A stretch of 64,000 bases of DNA from an uncultured Flammeovirgaceae bacterium (GTDB lineage Bacteria; Bacteroidota; Bacteroidia; Cytophagales; Cyclobacteriaceae). The stretch is from the NCBI GenBank assembly GCA_937883755.1, contig CAKZYA010000050.1, positions 1-64,000 on the forward strand, given 5' to 3'. Under the pieces are notes generated by a model. That model was not told the DNA's origin and ran no database searches. It worked only from the letters and a program-made list of their open reading frames with translations. A program made the position numbers and the translations under genes. Shown one piece after another: positions 63,601 through 64,000 of this stretch. Every line of letters begins with the position of its first letter. Positions within the stretch are counted from its first letter, which is position 1.

Positions 63601-64000
63601 GTTGGACAAAATGTGTTGCAAGAGGCTAAACACTTTTCCGCTCAGACGTTCAGCTCATCATTGGCGAGTATTCAAGGCGGTAAGGTTGCCGAAATTAGGC
63701 CACTGCCTAACGAAGCTCAACTCTCCGCGGTGCGCGATATTATAGTAGCAGACGTAAACCAGGACGGGCATCTAGACATTATTCTGGCAGGAAACCTCCA
63801 TAATGTAGAAACTCGAACGCCCCGATTAGATGCTGGTAATGGGTTGGTAATGCTGGGTAATGGTCAGGGTAATTTTGATCCACTACCAACCGCTGAAAGT
63901 GGCTTGTACGTTCCAGGGGATGTTCGAAAGTTAGCCTGGCTACGCTCTTCTTCGGGGCATATCTTGTTAGTAACCAATAACAATGGGCCATTACAGTTAT
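60649..64000 (+). CDS. FG-GAP/VCBS-repeat lipoprotein, runs off the window
   Basis: The open frame from the ATG at 60649 has no stop before the window edge, giving at least 1,117 residues. A good ribosome site (GAAAGGAG) precedes it. The signal peptide ends LALILLFAC (Cys18), so it is a lipoprotein. Many FG-GAP/VCBS calcium-binding repeats follow (DIDNDGKTDLFF, DVNADGWLDIYV, DYDRDGDLDIFL, DVNQDGWDDIYV), and an ASPIC/UnbV-like segment lies near residue 530-610 (GIGAKVIIHQ, LHFGLGDKPVDSLQIIWPDG). Proteins of this kind often follow SusC/SusD in Cytophagales; a surface binding or adhesion role is inferred. Confidence 0.88.
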   Translation, partial: MPTQRLCQWLALILLFACESQPTENKEVSTTPVTKSVVKESPKFKKLTSEQTGIYFINEVAENRFRNILLYQYFYNGGGVAAGDIDNDGKTDLFFTGNMVSNKLYRNLGGFQFEDVSISAGILPSGSNSWCTGVVMVDVNADGWLDIYVSRSGNFTPENRQNLLYINQRNGTFQEKAKEYGLNDPGYSIQAAFFDYDRDGDLDIFLVNHGMETYTGRVLSKSDQRDPYVGDKLYRNDGGKFTDISNQAGIIGTQHSYGLGLTVGDVNQDGWDDIYVANDFYEHDYLYLNNQDGTFTESIHQATGQISFFGMGVDMADFNNDLWPDIAVVDMAAPDQYRQKANLAGISEAKFWDFVDKGYHFQYMYNSLQLNVPLPASTNSKPVAFSNIARLAGVDETDWSWAPLFADMDNDGWQDLFITNGLRKDVLNNDFVAGINQELEAMNARFVDLNEPAAQLLLSQMPSQKIANYLYHNQGDLAFKSVSESWGLGEATFSNGAAYADLNNDGYLDLIVNNLDDFATIYRNQPPSNRSHYLRIKLRGASSNPFGIGAKVIIHQASTSQMRQLQPTRGYQSSVEPILHFGLGDKPVDSLQIIWPDGLIQTLVQVEANQTLTLSYQDATSVPIASKATSIPLFEEITEQVNLPFHHKESDFDDFDREFLLPHKLSDFGPALVVADVNGDGLDDFFVGGASGQSGALFLQSASGSFTQKRNQPWRQHNASEAADAIFFDADNDQDMDLLVVNGSNEYAASDESLQDHLYLNDGSGNFRWAEQALPPMRSFGTCATAGDFDGDGDQDVFVGGYVIPGKYPAADRSYLLENSQGTFRDVTDTWLPDLKQNELVTDAQWIKVETSELPALAVVGAWMTPTLFVNDGSSLRPTDHPDSKASGWWFSITTADWNQDGADDLVLGNIGLNYRYSASPQSPFELYADDFDANGSTDLLFGYYQNGKLYSVEERDRMYQQLPAVKKKFTDYDSYAQAALTEIVGQNVLQEAKHFSAQTFSSSLASIQGGKVAEIRPLPNEAQLSAVRDIIVADVNQDGHLDIILAGNLHNVETRTPRLDAGNGLVMLGNGQGNFDPLPTAESGLYVPGDVRKLAWLRSSSGHILLVTNNNGPLQL

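Noticed and set aside
1-64000. Search for CRISPR arrays, tRNA/rRNA genes, transposases or phage genes
   Set aside because: No regular direct repeats, no cloverleaf or rRNA-like stretch, and no transposase or integrase motif noticed; the T6SS genes explain the phage-like proteins.

Overview
The window looks like a chromosomal segment of a member of the Bacteroidota, most likely order Cytophagales. The evidence is a SusC/SusD pair, a TonB-dependent receptor with a carboxypeptidase-like N-terminus, a subtilase with a C-terminal sorting tail of the type IX secretion kind, a subtype iii type VI secretion system (T6SSiii) with TssN, promoter motifs of the TAnnTTTG type, and permeases with an N-terminal permease prefix. 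The genus cannot be fixed from sequence reading alone. I see no rRNA, tRNA, CRISPR array, insertion sequence or prophage.

Layout. (1) 1-8071 (+): three tandem paralogous FtsX/MacB-type permeases; the first lacks a normal start codon where its paralogues begin. (2) 8078-11031 (-): an APC amino acid permease, a NudK-type Nudix hydrolase overlapping a deoxyribosyltransferase-like protein, and a Crp/Fnr-type regulator. Divergent from these, 11092-14246 (+), are a PLP-dependent decarboxylase and a secreted DUF4038 glycosidase-like protein. (3) 14265-30747 (-): a T6SSiii locus. In transcription order it holds a 226-aa unknown, clpV, tssB, tssC, hcp/tssD, three small unknown genes (an 80-aa protein, a 197-aa protein with one hydrophobic segment, a lipoprotein), vgrG, tssE, tssF, tssG, tssN, tssK, PAAR and a membrane-anchored vWA-like protein whose N-terminus resembles TssO. 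No TssJ/L/M trans-envelope genes are present, as expected for subtype iii. (4) 30944-39693: a lipoprotein sulfatase, a GH92 mannosidase-like enzyme, an ECF sigma factor overlapping a membrane protein, a lipoprotein aldose 1-epimerase, an Omp85-like protein and a class A beta-lactamase. (5) 39814-43079: a 39-aa single-TM protein coupled to a sodium:solute symporter, a lipoprotein gene broken by a stop codon, a TrpF-like protein without the usual catalytic Cys, and a small unknown. (6) 43262-53035 (+): a lipoprotein, a subtilase, ribulose-phosphate 3-epimerase, a TonB-dependent receptor, an AsmA-like protein, a polysaccharide flippase and a GT2 glycosyltransferase. (7) 53236-54375: nspC (carboxynorspermidine decarboxylase). 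(8) 54372-64000: a LacI regulator divergent from SusC/SusD with a near-perfect operator palindrome between them, then an FG-GAP lipoprotein that runs off the window.

How the parts work together. The T6SS locus encodes most of a contractile injection machine: sheath TssB/C, tube Hcp, baseplate TssE/F/G/K, spike VgrG plus PAAR, and recycling ATPase ClpV. The three-gene island between hcp and vgrG is the best place to look for an undescribed effector/immunity set. The LacI-SusC-SusD unit should import an oligosaccharide under repression. The sulfatase, GH92 and aldose epimerase suggest use of sulfated or mannose-rich glycans.
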